64,000 bases of DNA, taken from assembly GCA_900660155.1 (NCBI GenBank), contig CABFPE010000122.1:1162218-1226217 (forward strand), written 5' to 3'. Position numbers and translations under genes: made by a program. Source of the stretch: Hofstenia miamia. Its lineage: Eukaryota; Xenacoelomorpha; Acoela; Hofsteniidae. Below the pieces are notes generated by a model. It was not told where the DNA came from. It did not search any database and was given only the letters and a program-made list of their open reading frames with translations. Below, one piece after another: positions 1-10,600 of the stretch. Position 1 is the first letter of the stretch. Each line of letters opens with the position of its first letter.

Positions 1-265
1 CACACGGCAATGAAGTCCATGTCTTTGCTTCGAGGTGTGTTTGGTGACCGAATGATCTCTCGAGGTACATGGCCTGCGAGGTCATTTGAAGGGTCTGGTG
101 TATCGAGACAATCCTCTTACAATAGAAGATTTGAAGGGTGTCATATGCAATGACGTTCGCGAAATTAATAATCCCAATCTTTTCTCTCGCGTGTTTCACA
201 ACATGCAAAGACGCGTCGAACTTTGCTTGCAAGCCGATGGGATGCATTTCCAACATTTATTGTAG
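1..265 (+). pseudogene. mariner-type transposase, C-terminal fragment, broken
   Basis: Two blocks typical of mariner transposases are visible but lie in different frames. The first contains FGDRMISRGTWPARS (about 37-97). The second contains GHLKGLVYRDNPLTIEDLKG and ends in a run with FSRVFHNMQRRVELC, then a stop at 263-265. In intact relatives the conserved block between 'WPARS' and 'G.LK..VY' reads roughly 'PDLTPxDFFLW'. That block is missing here, so a short internal deletion with loss of frame is the simplest reading. The N-terminal DNA-binding part and the first catalytic Asp residues lie left of the window. The copy is non-functional as seen. Confidence 0.7.
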
Positions 266-410
266 GTCTGAAGATAAGTATATTTGCAGGTATAAGCATT
301 TATTGTAAAAGATTTGATAAGAAATTTGGATATTTTGTTGTTTTAATTTCCATATTATACATGTATTTCTGGAATTTATCAGGTGCACAGTGACTTTGGG
401 ATCACCCTGT
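1..410 (+). mobile_element. mariner-like DNA transposon, 3' part
   Basis: The 3' portion of a Tc1/mariner-superfamily element enters from the left edge of the window. It holds the end of a transposase gene (1-265) and finishes in a terminal inverted repeat at about 381-409. Read on the minus strand, that repeat begins CAGGGTGATCCCAAAGTCAC and continues to GTGCACC, a typical mariner end. The TA at 410-411 is the expected target dinucleotide. The element appears to have landed inside the minus-strand LINE, whose reverse transcriptase sequence resumes directly to the right. The 5' end is outside the window. Confidence 0.75.
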
Positions 411-3045
411 AGTTAATAGATTCGCTTTGCTTTATTGATACACTATTTAATTTAAGTTCTGTTTTTTGTGAGATTTCCGTTTGTCTTAGGGGAGAATATT
501 ATAAATTGTGTTTTTTCAATATTTACTTTCAATTGATTATTTGAGAAATATTTTGTTAAATTTTCGATGTCCTATTGGAGATTTTTAGTTGCATTAAAGG
601 CATTTATATCAGTACTTATAAGACATGTATCATCTGCATATTGATAAATTTTACTGTTTTTTACCTGTTGAGTTATGTCATTAACATAGATTGGAAATAG
701 AATAGGTCCGAGAACTGTGCCCTGTGGAACCCCACGGTCCGTCATAATATAATTTGATTTTTTACCATAAGTATTACTCTTTGCTGTCGATTTTTAAGGA
801 AAGTCATTATTAAGTTAACAGATTTGTTATCAAAGTTATAATATATTAATTTGTCCCTTAATATGTCAAAATTCATTGAGTTAAAAGCTTTGCTCAAATC
901 AAGGAGTGCAACGCAACTACATTTGTTTAGGGTTAATTAGATTTTATTTGTTCTGATATTGATAAAATTGCATCTTGAGTGCTATAACCATTTCGAAAAC
1001 CAAATTGTTTTTTTGAAAGAATATTTTCAGATATCAAATATGCATTTATTTGATTATTTAATAATTTTTCAAATAGTTTACTAAAAGGATGGCCAATGCA
1101 AATGGGCCTATAATTTTGTGCATTTAGAGGGTCGCCTTTTTATATATAGGGCTTATGTCAGATTTCTTAAATATATCCGGGAATTTATTATCAATAATAC
1201 ATTGGTTAAATGCGAATAGAAGATGTTCACTAAAGATATGAAAATGACGTTTAATAATAAAGATTGGAAGATTATAGGATGCCGTTGATTTATTTGTGTC
1301 TAAAGTTTTTATTATGCTTTCTAATTCATTTGCATTTATGAGTCTAAAAGAAAAGTATGTTTTTCCTGGGAATTTATTAATATTTGTCTTTCTCTTATAT
1401 TGGGGAAAATTGAAATTGCCAAGTTCCTTAAATGTTGTATTTAGGTGGTCTATTATTCTTGTTTTTTCTGTTGTAGTTTGGTTATCAATATTTAATTCAT
1501 TAATATCAGTTGAAATTCCTTTACTTTTTCCCAAAATTTTATGAATATATCGCCATTTTTCGTTTGTATTATTTAGTTTATTGAAGAATCTTTTTTCTTT
1601 TAAGGCAGATTTTTTATTTCTTAATTGTTTAATAATCATCTTTGATTTTTCGTAATTAGTCCAATTAGTTGTTGTCGGTTCTGTTTGAGCGAGATCAAAC
1701 AATTTTCTTTTAATACTTACTAGTTCATGTATGTCACTATCGTCGGCATTTGATAAAGCAAACTTGCGCGCTTTTAATTTTACTTTGCGGTACTTAATTG
1801 GTGCCGCTTTATTAACTGCATTGCAAACTTCTTTTGAAATATAATTAATCATGCAAGACCCAGATTTTAATGTGTATATATAGTTGAACGATATGTTTTT
1901 TAAAAGTGTTTCCATTATTTCGTCTGAATAATTTAGATAATCTCTTGCATAAATTATTTTAAATTTATTGACTTTGGTAGTTATATTACTTATATATGTG
2001 CAAAGAGCATGGTCACTGAATGATTCAAACATGAAGGATTTAAAAACTAAGTCGGAATTTGTTAGGAAGTAGTCAATTAAGTTGTTTTGTCTTGTTGGAC
2101 AGTCAGTATTTACACAATGAAAATCGAATGTTGCGCAAAATTCTTTTAACGATTTTTTTTCTCAAGATTATTAAAATAATTTATATTAAAGTCACCAAAT
2201 ATATTTATAGAATAGTAGGGATCATTTATTTCGGAAATTTCATTTGCCTTAAATTTTAGGTAGTCAATATGATAATTTTTATTTGGATTGTATGTGATAT
2301 TAATCAGTTCTTTATGACATTTATTTTCAAATGATATAATTTCTATCCAGAGTGATTCAAATATATTGTGGTTTAATTCATATTCTAATTTACGCACTGG
2401 TTTTAAACATTTTGGAGCCAATATCATGAGTCCGCCACCTCTACCTAATCGGTTTTTTATGAAAATGTCATAATAATGTCGGTCAGGATTAAACAAATTA
2501 GGATCAGTGTCATGTTGTAACCAAGTTTCGGTAATTAAGAATATTGCGTTTTGTCCTATCTTATTTATTAAGCTTAGAAAGTCATTTCTGTTTGAAATTA
2601 GACTTCTAGCATTGAGATATACAAATTTATAGTTATTGCAGTAATTTTTTAGTTTTATTTCTATTTGCGATTCTTCTAAAATTGGTCCTGGGTTAAGTTT
2701 AATATCTCCTGAGAGTAGTAATCTTATGAAATAAAAATATTTATCGAGATTATTAGGAATACACGTATTGAATTTAACTGTATATGCGTAGTATATTAAA
2801 AGAAGAATTAAACATACAATTTTAAGAAAATTGCCGTTTGTTTTCTCATAAATTTTAGAGCAAAACCTAAAGATTTGGTAGAAAATGAACTTACTGAATT
2901 TAAGTGTTGTTATGTAGTAGTGCTTTGTGGTGGTGTGTTGTGAGTTGAGAGGTGATATGTCTGAGTGTATATAATATATAGCCACATTTTTTAAACAAAG
3001 ATATGCTAAAATATACAAAATTAAAAGTAAAAGTACCTGTTTCAT
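411..3045 (-). pseudogene. LINE ORF2: endonuclease-reverse transcriptase, interrupted
   Basis: ORF2 starts at ATG 3043-3045. An N-terminal stretch with two hydrophobic segments leads to the 2A-like motif SGDIKLNPGP (2683-2712). The apurinic endonuclease follows, with FVYLNARSLISN, LITETWL and FGDFNIN (about 2146-2620). After a frame change near 2146 the frame at 1124-2032 holds the end of the endonuclease, the linker and the first RT blocks (KSDISPIYKK near 1130). Another frame continues to the YADD box near 640. The C-terminal part is lost at 411 where mariner DNA begins. Family knowledge: this enzyme nicks target DNA and primes reverse transcription from the nick. Confidence 0.8.
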
Positions 3046-3977
3046 TTAGATTGATATGAAGGAGTCGGGAGAAGGACGCGACGAGCGGTTACAGTTTTTG
3101 AATAAGAAACATTTGCTAGACGATGAGATGGATTGGAGATTACGTGGGGTCTGAAGTAGGATTGGAGATTGCGGATCATGTGAGCTAGACCTTGACGAGA
3201 AAGATGTATTCCATCCCTAGCAAGAAGTTTGTCATTAACGTGACGAGGAGCATGTAAAAAGATTTGGAAAACAGGGATCACAGAGAAATTGTTCACAGAT
3301 AGAGAGTGGACGACTCGGTTGAATTCTTGGATTATGAAGTTCCTTTGAATATTGGAATCGTGACAAACAGGAGTGATTTCAAGAACGTAGATGACGCGAG
3401 GTGTAAATTGACGACGTACTTCTGAGATTAGCCTGCTTAACTTAGATTTGAAAGACTGAGTGTCATTGGAGTTAAGAGCATCTATAAGACCAGCATTGAT
3501 TATGATCGAGTTGATATGAGTTTTGGGATACGAAGAGATTTTGTCAGTGAGCTTCTTTGTGTTGTGACCTGGATATGAGTGGATTGTAGTCGTCTGATTT
3601 GGAAGGAGATTTTGAGAATGAGCATACTTCAGAATACTACTGCGAATTAGAAATGTAGTAGTGCTAGGTTTAATAGATTTGACGTAATTTGATTTTGACT
3701 TCGGTTTTGGTGATTGGGAAGTTTCCTTAAAAGATAAAGATTGACGTGGTGTAGGAGAATGAAGAAACCTCGAGGTAGATGCAGAAGTAGAAGTTTCGGC
3801 ATTGAGGACATTTGTTGGAGAGGACTGAACACACGCATCAGAGAGAGTAGGAGTTTCTTCTTCAGAAAAGAGCGCAGTTTTGAAGAGATGTAACAGCGGC
3901 GAGATCTTTGTTAAGGTTAGCGAACATCTGATGCAGCGGCGTTTTCTTTTTATCTTCAATAAAAGAAGCCGCTGCAT
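3042..3977 (-). CDS. LINE ORF1, esterase (SGNH)-like protein
   Basis: This is an intact 311-residue frame starting at ATG 3975-3977. The first about 60 residues are basic and serine/threonine-rich with no clear fold. From about residue 95 on it resembles the SGNH-hydrolase ORF1 found in many CR1-clade LINEs. It shows a block around TTTFLIRSSILKYAHSQ where block I is expected, IIINAGLIDALN in the block III position, and DGIHLSRQGLAHM near the C-terminal end, matching the Asp-x-x-His block V. The usual GDS serine motif reads RSS here, so catalytic competence is doubtful. Its stop overlaps the ORF2 start in ATGA, which suggests termination-reinitiation coupling. Role in the family: RNA or membrane association of the LINE particle is proposed but not settled. 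Confidence 0.8.
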   Translation of the reverse strand: MQRLLLLKIKRKRRCIRCSLTLTKISPLLHLFKTALFSEEETPTLSDACVQSSPTNVLNAETSTSASTSRFLHSPTPRQSLSFKETSQSPKPKSKSNYVKSIKPSTTTFLIRSSILKYAHSQNLLPNQTTTIHSYPGHNTKKLTDKISSYPKTHINSIIINAGLIDALNSNDTQSFKSKLSRLISEVRRQFTPRVIYVLEITPVCHDSNIQRNFIIQEFNRVVHSLSVNNFSVIPVFQIFLHAPRHVNDKLLARDGIHLSRQGLAHMIRNLQSYFRPHVISNPSHRLANVSYSKTVTARRVLLPTPSYQSK

Positions 3978-4183
3978 CGAGGGACGTAATTCCGGCGAAT
4001 AACTTGCTGATTACAGCATCACGGAGGGCACAAGAAACCCGACCGTTCTCTTCAACACCAACAATAATAATAACAAATGTTTTTATAATTTATTATTGTC
4101 ACACTTATTAATGAAAAATTGTGGAAACACTTATTAAACAAGACGAATATTAATAATAATAATATATAAAACAACATCAAATT

Positions 4184-5447
4184 CAGAGATGGAATTGAAT
4201 CGGATCGGATCTAAATTTCGAGAAAATTTCGGATCCAAAAATTTTTAATAATTGTATACATTTTAAATTATATACACTATGCAAATTTTTACATTGAATG
4301 AAGGTTCGTGATTATTATACTCACTAATACAAAAAGTTTTATAGAGCCATACCTCTGGCACAGTAATAAAATGATATTATTCTATTTAATGTTGCTTTTG
4401 TATAATTTAAAGCCAATCTAGTATCCAATTTCAATGAAAAGTAAGATTCAAAATTTACACTTAAATCTCAAATTTAGCTTGAAAACTGAATTTTTCTATA
4501 ACGGATTTTAATACACCCTACTACATTTTTTAATGTCTTGCAATATATATTCTGTGCTATTCCAGTTTTCATCGCCTTTGCTGCAATCTGGAAGTAAGTT
4601 TTATCTTGTTGTTTGAAACAACTTTAATTCTCAATTCATAGTAACATTGCAAAATGGTGATTTTTGGATTTGGACATAATAAAATTATTAGAGCTGTAAT
4701 ACCATAAGAATCTCAACTATTTAAAATCTATGAATATATTATGATTATGTTGATGGTAATTTAAGAACTAGATTACTACAAAGCTTATAAATAAGCAAAG
4801 AAATTAATTTTTTTGGAGTTTTGTCAGAGCAATAATCATTTTCCATTATAATGAAAGACACACCAATCAGAAACGGATTCGCTTCTTGTGGGTGGATTAT
4901 TACAGATAAAAAGCAATTTATTTCAAACATAGATGGAAATGACCTGAAAATATTAGGCCCATTTTATCATTGACAGAAAAATTTCTTGAATTTTTATGCT
5001 TGAAAAAAATTGACCGTATCCGATTGCAGTACTAGAAGAGCATTTGATACTATTGTAATATTTCAAAATTTAACATTAATTTGTCAACACATTGCTTTTA
5101 AGTTATATAAGATTCCCTAAATTTGAGTTGATTTGCATGCACCATTGTGTAAGTTGTCTCATTTTACCAATACCTCGGTTCAAGCCCGGGAATGTCCTCC
5201 TCAGCATATCGTACATTTTTGATTTCAAGACAGTCTTGAAGCACTAAAAATTTCCTATTCGGATTTAAAAAGAACATAAATATATTTTAAGTCCATGCTC
5301 ACTTATTTTTAGAATACTTATTTATATTCGGATTCGTTTCGGATCAAATACTAAAATTATTTTAAAAATTCGGATCGGATCCGGATCATGAAGTTTCGGA
5401 TCTGGATCAGATCGGATTCTAAAATTTTGGATCCGGTTCCATCTCTG
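4184..5447. mobile_element. non-autonomous hAT element with 8-bp target duplication
   Basis: The element starts CAGAGATGGAA and ends TTCCATCTCTG, giving an 11-bp terminal inverted repeat with one mismatch, of the hAT 'CAGRG' type. It is flanked on both sides by the identical octamer ATCAAATT (4176-4183 and 5448-5455). Both ends carry subterminal runs of GGATC/GATCC-like motifs: 4198-4235 on the left, and a longer cluster at 5325-5440 on the right. The 1.26-kb interior is AT-rich with no transposase-like frame. It is therefore a deletion derivative or fold-back-type passenger moved by a hAT transposase elsewhere. It lies in the probable VPS37A intron. Confidence 0.85.
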
Positions 5448-5684
5448 ATCAAATTTAAATTGATAACAACTGAAAATTGCATTGATTGATGACGAGCCTT
5501 GAATTTTCGCTACGATGCTAGTCGACACTTAGTTAAATGTCCGCTTTTCCTCAAAATTGAAAATAGTTCTCTTAAAAATTCAAGATGTCATCAATCGATT
5601 TGCTGCTAAAACAGACGATCGCATTTTGTGTAAATTTAATTTTGTTCAAAAAACTTCTAGTTTAGAATTTTTCTGTAAAAAACG

Positions 5685-5725
5685 GGTGTCAGCCCCCCAT
5701 TTTAAAAATCCTAAACGCGCCTCTG
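5685..5725. repeat. isolated hAT-like terminal sequence
   Basis: Read on the minus strand, the sequence begins CAGAGGCGCGTTTAGG and runs into a G-rich stretch (complement of the CCCCCC at about 5691-5696), as many hAT ends do. I did not find a matching opposite end, so this is either a truncated copy or a chance match. Confidence 0.3.
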
Positions 5726-5961
5726 GTCCACGCCTAATAAACACCACAGTCCCAGTATCATATTTTATTGTGCTAGTATATAGTAAGCTAAGCTTACTCT
5801 TAACACAGGGATACAATAATCTAAATACAAATACACTACCTTAAATTATATTTATGTGTCACTGGTTGGCAAATGGAAAAAGTAAGCGACCTAGTATTTT
5901 AATGTTAGTTTGATCAAAGCTCATGAGATCAAGATTAATATTTTGCGGGCTTAATACTAAC

Positions 5962-6306
5962 CGTTTGTAACACTGGAGATGTTATATTTCCATTTGTATT
6001 GACGATAGGATGCTGAAGGTGAGGCGATATTGACAAAACTGGTGGTACACGAGGATATTCTGCTGGAATAAATCTAATTCATTCATGAATTCAAACTTAT
6101 ATTTAGAAATATACATACATTTTGAGATGGTAAAGCACAGAACCAATGTTAAAAGAAATACGGAACTCACTTCCAAAAGTTACTTCTAATATACTATAAT
6201 CAAACGTTTTACAAAAATAATTCACGAACGACTCACCTTAAATTTGAACTTCTTAGACTAGTTAAAAGCGAATTTCTTTCCAAAGGTCCCTGCCACTGCA
6301 TCAAAA
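5962..6306 (-). CDS. VPS37A: VPS37A (ESCRT-I subunit), first three exons
   Basis: Three exons on the minus strand join in frame: 6306-6237 (ATG at 6301), 6193-6119 and 6073-5962. Introns are 43 bp (6194-6236) and 45 bp (6074-6118), both GT-AG and phase 2; the third exon ends in phase 0 at a gttagt donor. The 84 visible residues match the N-terminal UEV-like region of VPS37A: MQWQGPLERNSLLTSLRSSN, then FGSEFRISFNIG, then IPAEYPRVPPVLSISP and HLQHPIVNTNGNITSP. The human protein has the same pattern, with FP..KPVISV.PPI.H in the last block. VPS37 proteins assemble with TSG101, VPS28 and MVB12/UBAP1 into ESCRT-I on endosomes to sort ubiquitinated cargo. Later exons, including the Mod(r) coiled-coil domain, are not in the window and must lie left of position 1. 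The ATG sits 5 nt after a 3' splice site directly downstream of MRPS18C. Confidence 0.82.
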
Positions 6307-6365
6307 CTGAAACAAATGACAATAAAAATAACAAATAGATTACTAAAGTAAACAAAATTAATTAT
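6307..6365 (-). promoter_or_regulatory. intercistronic region with probable trans-splice acceptor
   Basis: Fifty-nine bases separate the MRPS18C stop codon (6366-6368) from the first base of the VPS37A leader exon. On the minus strand the segment is T-rich and ends in ATTGTCATTTGTTTCAG, a strong 3' splice site, with the VPS37A ATG 5 nt further on. No upstream exon is needed to open the VPS37A frame. This is the layout of a spliced-leader operon. I see no AATAAA in the gap, so the upstream poly(A) signal would have to be a variant. Confidence 0.6.
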
Positions 6366-7476
6366 TCAATTTTTAGATTTCGAAATGTTAACAATGATTG
6401 GATCATGCATGAATCTTGGGTCTTTGTGCAGAAATGGCATAAATCCAGCTTGGCGTGATTGCGCAATCGCAGCTTCAACTTTTTTCTGCTGATTAATACA
6501 AAGATGAGTTATGGATGTATCATACACCTAAATTAATTAGAATGAAAATACTAAATTCATCAGCAATGTGGGAAGAACTTAAGAATCCACTTCACCACAT
6601 ACTTTGATTAGTGATTATAACTGAAAAATTCCTTTAAATACTCCAATTAATAAATTGTTGAAATCAAAATTAATTGCTGCTACAATTTCACTAACAACCT
6701 TCTGCAAAATTTAATTTTAACGCTATATTTTAAGTGGCCGTAAGATGTTTGAATATATTAGGCTTGCAAAAACATTTTATTAAGGAAATTCACACAATTT
6801 ATGTGGATTTTAAAAGAAATTTTAACTCTTGGTATTGGAAAGGTTGACTACATTGCTTTGCCTTCATCATAATTTATTTACAGCTATTACTTCTGTGTCA
6901 TTCTATAAAAAAATTTGTAAAGTATTGATAGTTGAAAAATATTCGTTCAGTTCGAAAATATACTTCGAGGCAGTTACCATAAAAAATACTTTTAGCAATG
7001 TTAGTAAAAAATCTCTAGGTTTAATATGCTCGGCTATGTATTCGAGTAAGCTTTGCATAACCCATCAAAACTGAACAACTAAACATATATAATAAGGGGA
7101 AGAATAATTATACTGTTTAATTCATATATTAATAATAACCTCAACCGAAAAATTATAAGTAAAGAATTATGTCAAATTGTTAGTCACGATTGGCAAACCT
7201 TACTTTTCCTGTATACTTAGAAACATATTGATTGAGAAGGCGAACGTTCTTATAGTTGACATCAATATTGTGTTCGCATAAAAAGCAACGAGGAGACTCT
7301 TTTGCATAAGGATCCTTCATAGTCTGAATTGGCATGTCGGGGATTTCTAATGGTTCCTCCCGAATTTCTCTGGATTTTTTTATTTTCTCATGTTGTATTC
7401 TTCGCACTCGTCTCCAATAAGCTGTTGTATATATTCGGGTACCTCTACGTGCTAGAAGCGAAATACTTAAATGCAT
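6366..7476 (-). CDS. MRPS18C: mitochondrial ribosomal protein S18C (bS18m)
   Basis: Two exons: 7476-7204 (91 codons, ATG at 7474-7476, an in-frame TAA 18 nt upstream) and 6527-6366 (53 codons plus TGA). The 676-bp intron has a gtaagg donor and a ttaatttag acceptor, phase 0. The 144-residue product matches the usual length of about 142. Residues 1-31 are basic and lack acidic residues until the end, as in a mitochondrial presequence. The S18 core is CFLCEHNIDVNYKNVRLLNQ, then YVSKYTGK, and across the splice VYDTSITHLC, matching the family pattern C.LC...vdYKNv.LLsqFvsp.tG.iygr.iTgLC. Three of the expected cysteines are present. The C-terminal tail QAGFMPFLHKDPRF is also typical. It is a small-subunit mitoribosome protein acting in the matrix. 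It is the promoter-proximal member of a probable operon with VPS37A. Confidence 0.92.
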
Positions 7477-7606
7477 AATAAATCTAAAAAACTATTTAAA
7501 ATAAATGTGAAGAAATTTCAACTAGAAATTTGAAAATAAAATCAACATAAAATTAAAGTTAATTGGTGAATAGTCTAAATACCTCAATAAAAACAACATA
7601 TTATAA

Positions 7607-7646
<40 letters not shown>

Positions 7647-10600
7647 GTAGCCCTTACTTCTAAATTTCTGAAAGTTTTGCCTCTGCACCTTTGAAGTGCT
7701 TCCATTTTATGTGATCAGTGTAAAATCTTAAACTATTTGAAATAGATTTAAAGGTGGCGCAAACTCTTTAAACTTTTTTAGTATTACGAAAAAATTATTT
7801 TTGTTAAAACAGTTAATTGTGAGGTAACATAACAAATGACAGTGAATTGTAATTGAAAGCAAATATATCGATGCCTACATTAAGAATGACTCTGAATTAT
7901 CTCAGAATTCAGAAATTTTGCATCAATATATTCATTATTATCAAATATTTTTGAAAATGTGCATTAATTCAATTGATTTAATTTTTTTATGTAGGTGCAG
8001 TTATATATTTGTCATATGTTTAGCTGAAGAGAATATTCGAAATAATGAATGTCTACTCAAATTACTTTCTATTTACGCCATCAAGACCGCATTTAAGTGG
8101 CGAGAACTCACTCTAATAGGCAAACAAAGAAAGATTTCAAATACCACAAATTTCTGTAATTCGTCAAATAGAAATCCTTTGGTCAAATGCTGGAATTTCG
8201 ACTAATCCGAGCCAGGACGCGATCATCAGGAAGACTAAGAATCTATTCTTGTAATTGACTTAAAGATCAATACTCAAAGGAAACCGTATTTTAGAAAAAG
8301 TTCATTTTCTCTATGATATTGTTCATTTCAACCAACGAAATCATTATCAGAAGTAAGTTATTTGGGTGTGAATCCCATTATGCGAAGAAACTTAGAAAAC
8401 TTGGTTGTAACCCCTTCCACGAACATGATAGATGTTTAAATCCAAATACAGATCCTAAATTTAGCTATTTTGATCTTAGTAAAACATTTAAATCACGGAG
8501 ATGAACGAATTACTAGATATTGACAACTGTTTTAGAAAAGGTTAAGGCGTAATTCTTTGCGCTACTTGCTCCACATTCAGCTAGACACGACTTGAAACTA
8601 CTTTAGTTGCTTTGTTCTCATACTCAATGTCAAATCAAAGTAGCTAGATTGCGTAAGAATTTAGAGAATTTGTTTTATCTTTAAGAGGAACCGATTTTTC
8701 TAAGTTTGCTGTACTCTGACTGAATTATATATATATATAAATTTTTGAACAAGCACGAAGATGTGAATGCTAATAATTTGAGCCTATTAACGTCAAACAC
8801 ATTGAAATAAGGGATCGGTTGTATCATGATATTTCAAGAAATTTCACATTATTTTAATATTTAGAAGATAAATCTTGATATTTTTGATATATCTGACTGA
8901 TACTATTAAAAATAACAAAAATGAATAGCTAAAAATAATTTAATAGTTCCTTTAATATAAATAATAGTCTTGCTCTGTATCAGAAGTAGTAGCATTTACA
9001 GAATATATTTTGTTGACGGCTGTAAAAATTGACAAAAATTGTTTGTACACTTTAACAGAACATTTTTATTTCATGGACTCCGTTTGGGTACATTTTGTAC
9101 CCAGAAATATTGATTAACCCATAATGCAAATAGCCTATGGCTTAAATTGGTATTTTCATTTAGCCTTTTAACTCATTAAGCGCAACTTGAATTTCTAGAA
9201 AGAATATTTATTATATTTATTTTTTTTGCATGACAAATAAAAAAATATTTTGGTCATAAGGTTTCATGCATATTAGAGCATTGTTTTTTGGGATGTTCGT
9301 TTTTACAAACATTTGAGTAAAATATTGCAATTTTAATAAATACAAAGAACATTTTTGTGTAGCTTTACATCACAATTAAGATATTGATAAAATGTGTTCG
9401 TTTGGTATTTCTTCAGGCATCATTCACGAATTCCCTTAGAGAATGAATGATTTACGAAGAACTTGTGATATTGATTTTATACATATGACTTTAAATTGAA
9501 GCAATACGCGAAATACATATCTCAAGAATCATATGGCATAGTTTTCCTCATAGTGTTTGATGAATGCTTTGTAAATACATAAAATAATATATACAACATC
9601 CTTATGGGTGCTTTAATAAACATACAATTGATTGCATGTCACTGCACAAGCCACGAATTTTTTTTACATTGGAGAGCATTATTAAACAATCTTTCTTGTT
9701 TTTCCACTCTAATCTGCTCATCACAGGTAAATTTTTTAAATATTTTTATAAAATATAAATTTTCTTGAAAGTAATTTGTTTTTCAAATATTTTGAAATAG
9801 TCAGCAAATTGAGTGGAATTAAGCTAAGTGCACTGTTTTAAAAACAGTGCTTAAAACATCATTGCGTTAAAGAATCCAACCCTGTACACAATGACACAAT
9901 TTACTTCTTCATATTTTTTACTAATTTTTAATATTTCTATTATTGTTTGTAAATTTCAATGATCATACACGTGTTTTACTTCAATATCAAATTTTAAATA
10001 GAAACAGTTTTTTCCCAACGCACACTAGGCAATTTGACATACGCTACGCCATGCCACTGTAGTAATCTTAGAAAAAACTCAAATTTCCACGTTTGTTAAT
10101 AATTTCACAAAATACATATTAATTTCAAGTTATAACTACAAATCAAAAATTCATTTATCCCTGGTCAATATTTTCGAAATCCCAAAATTTCGAAAAGTAC
10201 AACGTACTACTACTTATAGATAGAAACTATGAAGATTAAATGTTATGATTAAGTTATTAAATACATTTTGCAGCCTAAAAATAACATTTTCAATCTCATT
10301 AACTAAAAATTTAACGAAAACTGTCACAATTTGCATTTTCCCAAATTTTTCGACGACACCTTAATTATATTCTAAAGCCTTCGATTTGACAAATACATAT
10401 TTACCAAATTCTCAATTTATATTTTTTATGATCAACAACCTGTTTTAAAGAAAAATATAAAAGATTTGTTAATGCAAGAGAGATGCATTGTGCTATCCTT
10501 GTAATTTTCCAACCATGTTATTAATACATAGAAAGTCAATATAATATTAATATAGTATGGTTAGAACTGCCATGGGATAACCATTATGCAAAATATGCAT

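Larger units (their letters stand above)
411..4065 (-). mobile_element. CR1-like non-LTR retrotransposon (LINE), 3' end cut off by mariner
   Basis: A two-ORF LINE on the minus strand. It has a short GC-richer 5' leader (about 3978-4065), ORF1 (3042-3977), then ORF2 with apurinic endonuclease and reverse transcriptase domains, down to 411 where mariner sequence begins. ORF1 and ORF2 overlap in the tetranucleotide ATGA at 3042-3045. The reverse transcriptase signature YQYADD is readable at about 633-650 on the minus strand. Only a few frame interruptions occur in ORF2, so the copy is degraded but not ancient. It probably lies in a large intron of VPS37A, which is on the same strand and continues left. 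Confidence 0.85.

Noticed and set aside
7918-8504. Two plus-strand open frames of 63-95 codons
   Set aside because: No motif, biased AT-driven composition and no credible splice context; likely chance openness.
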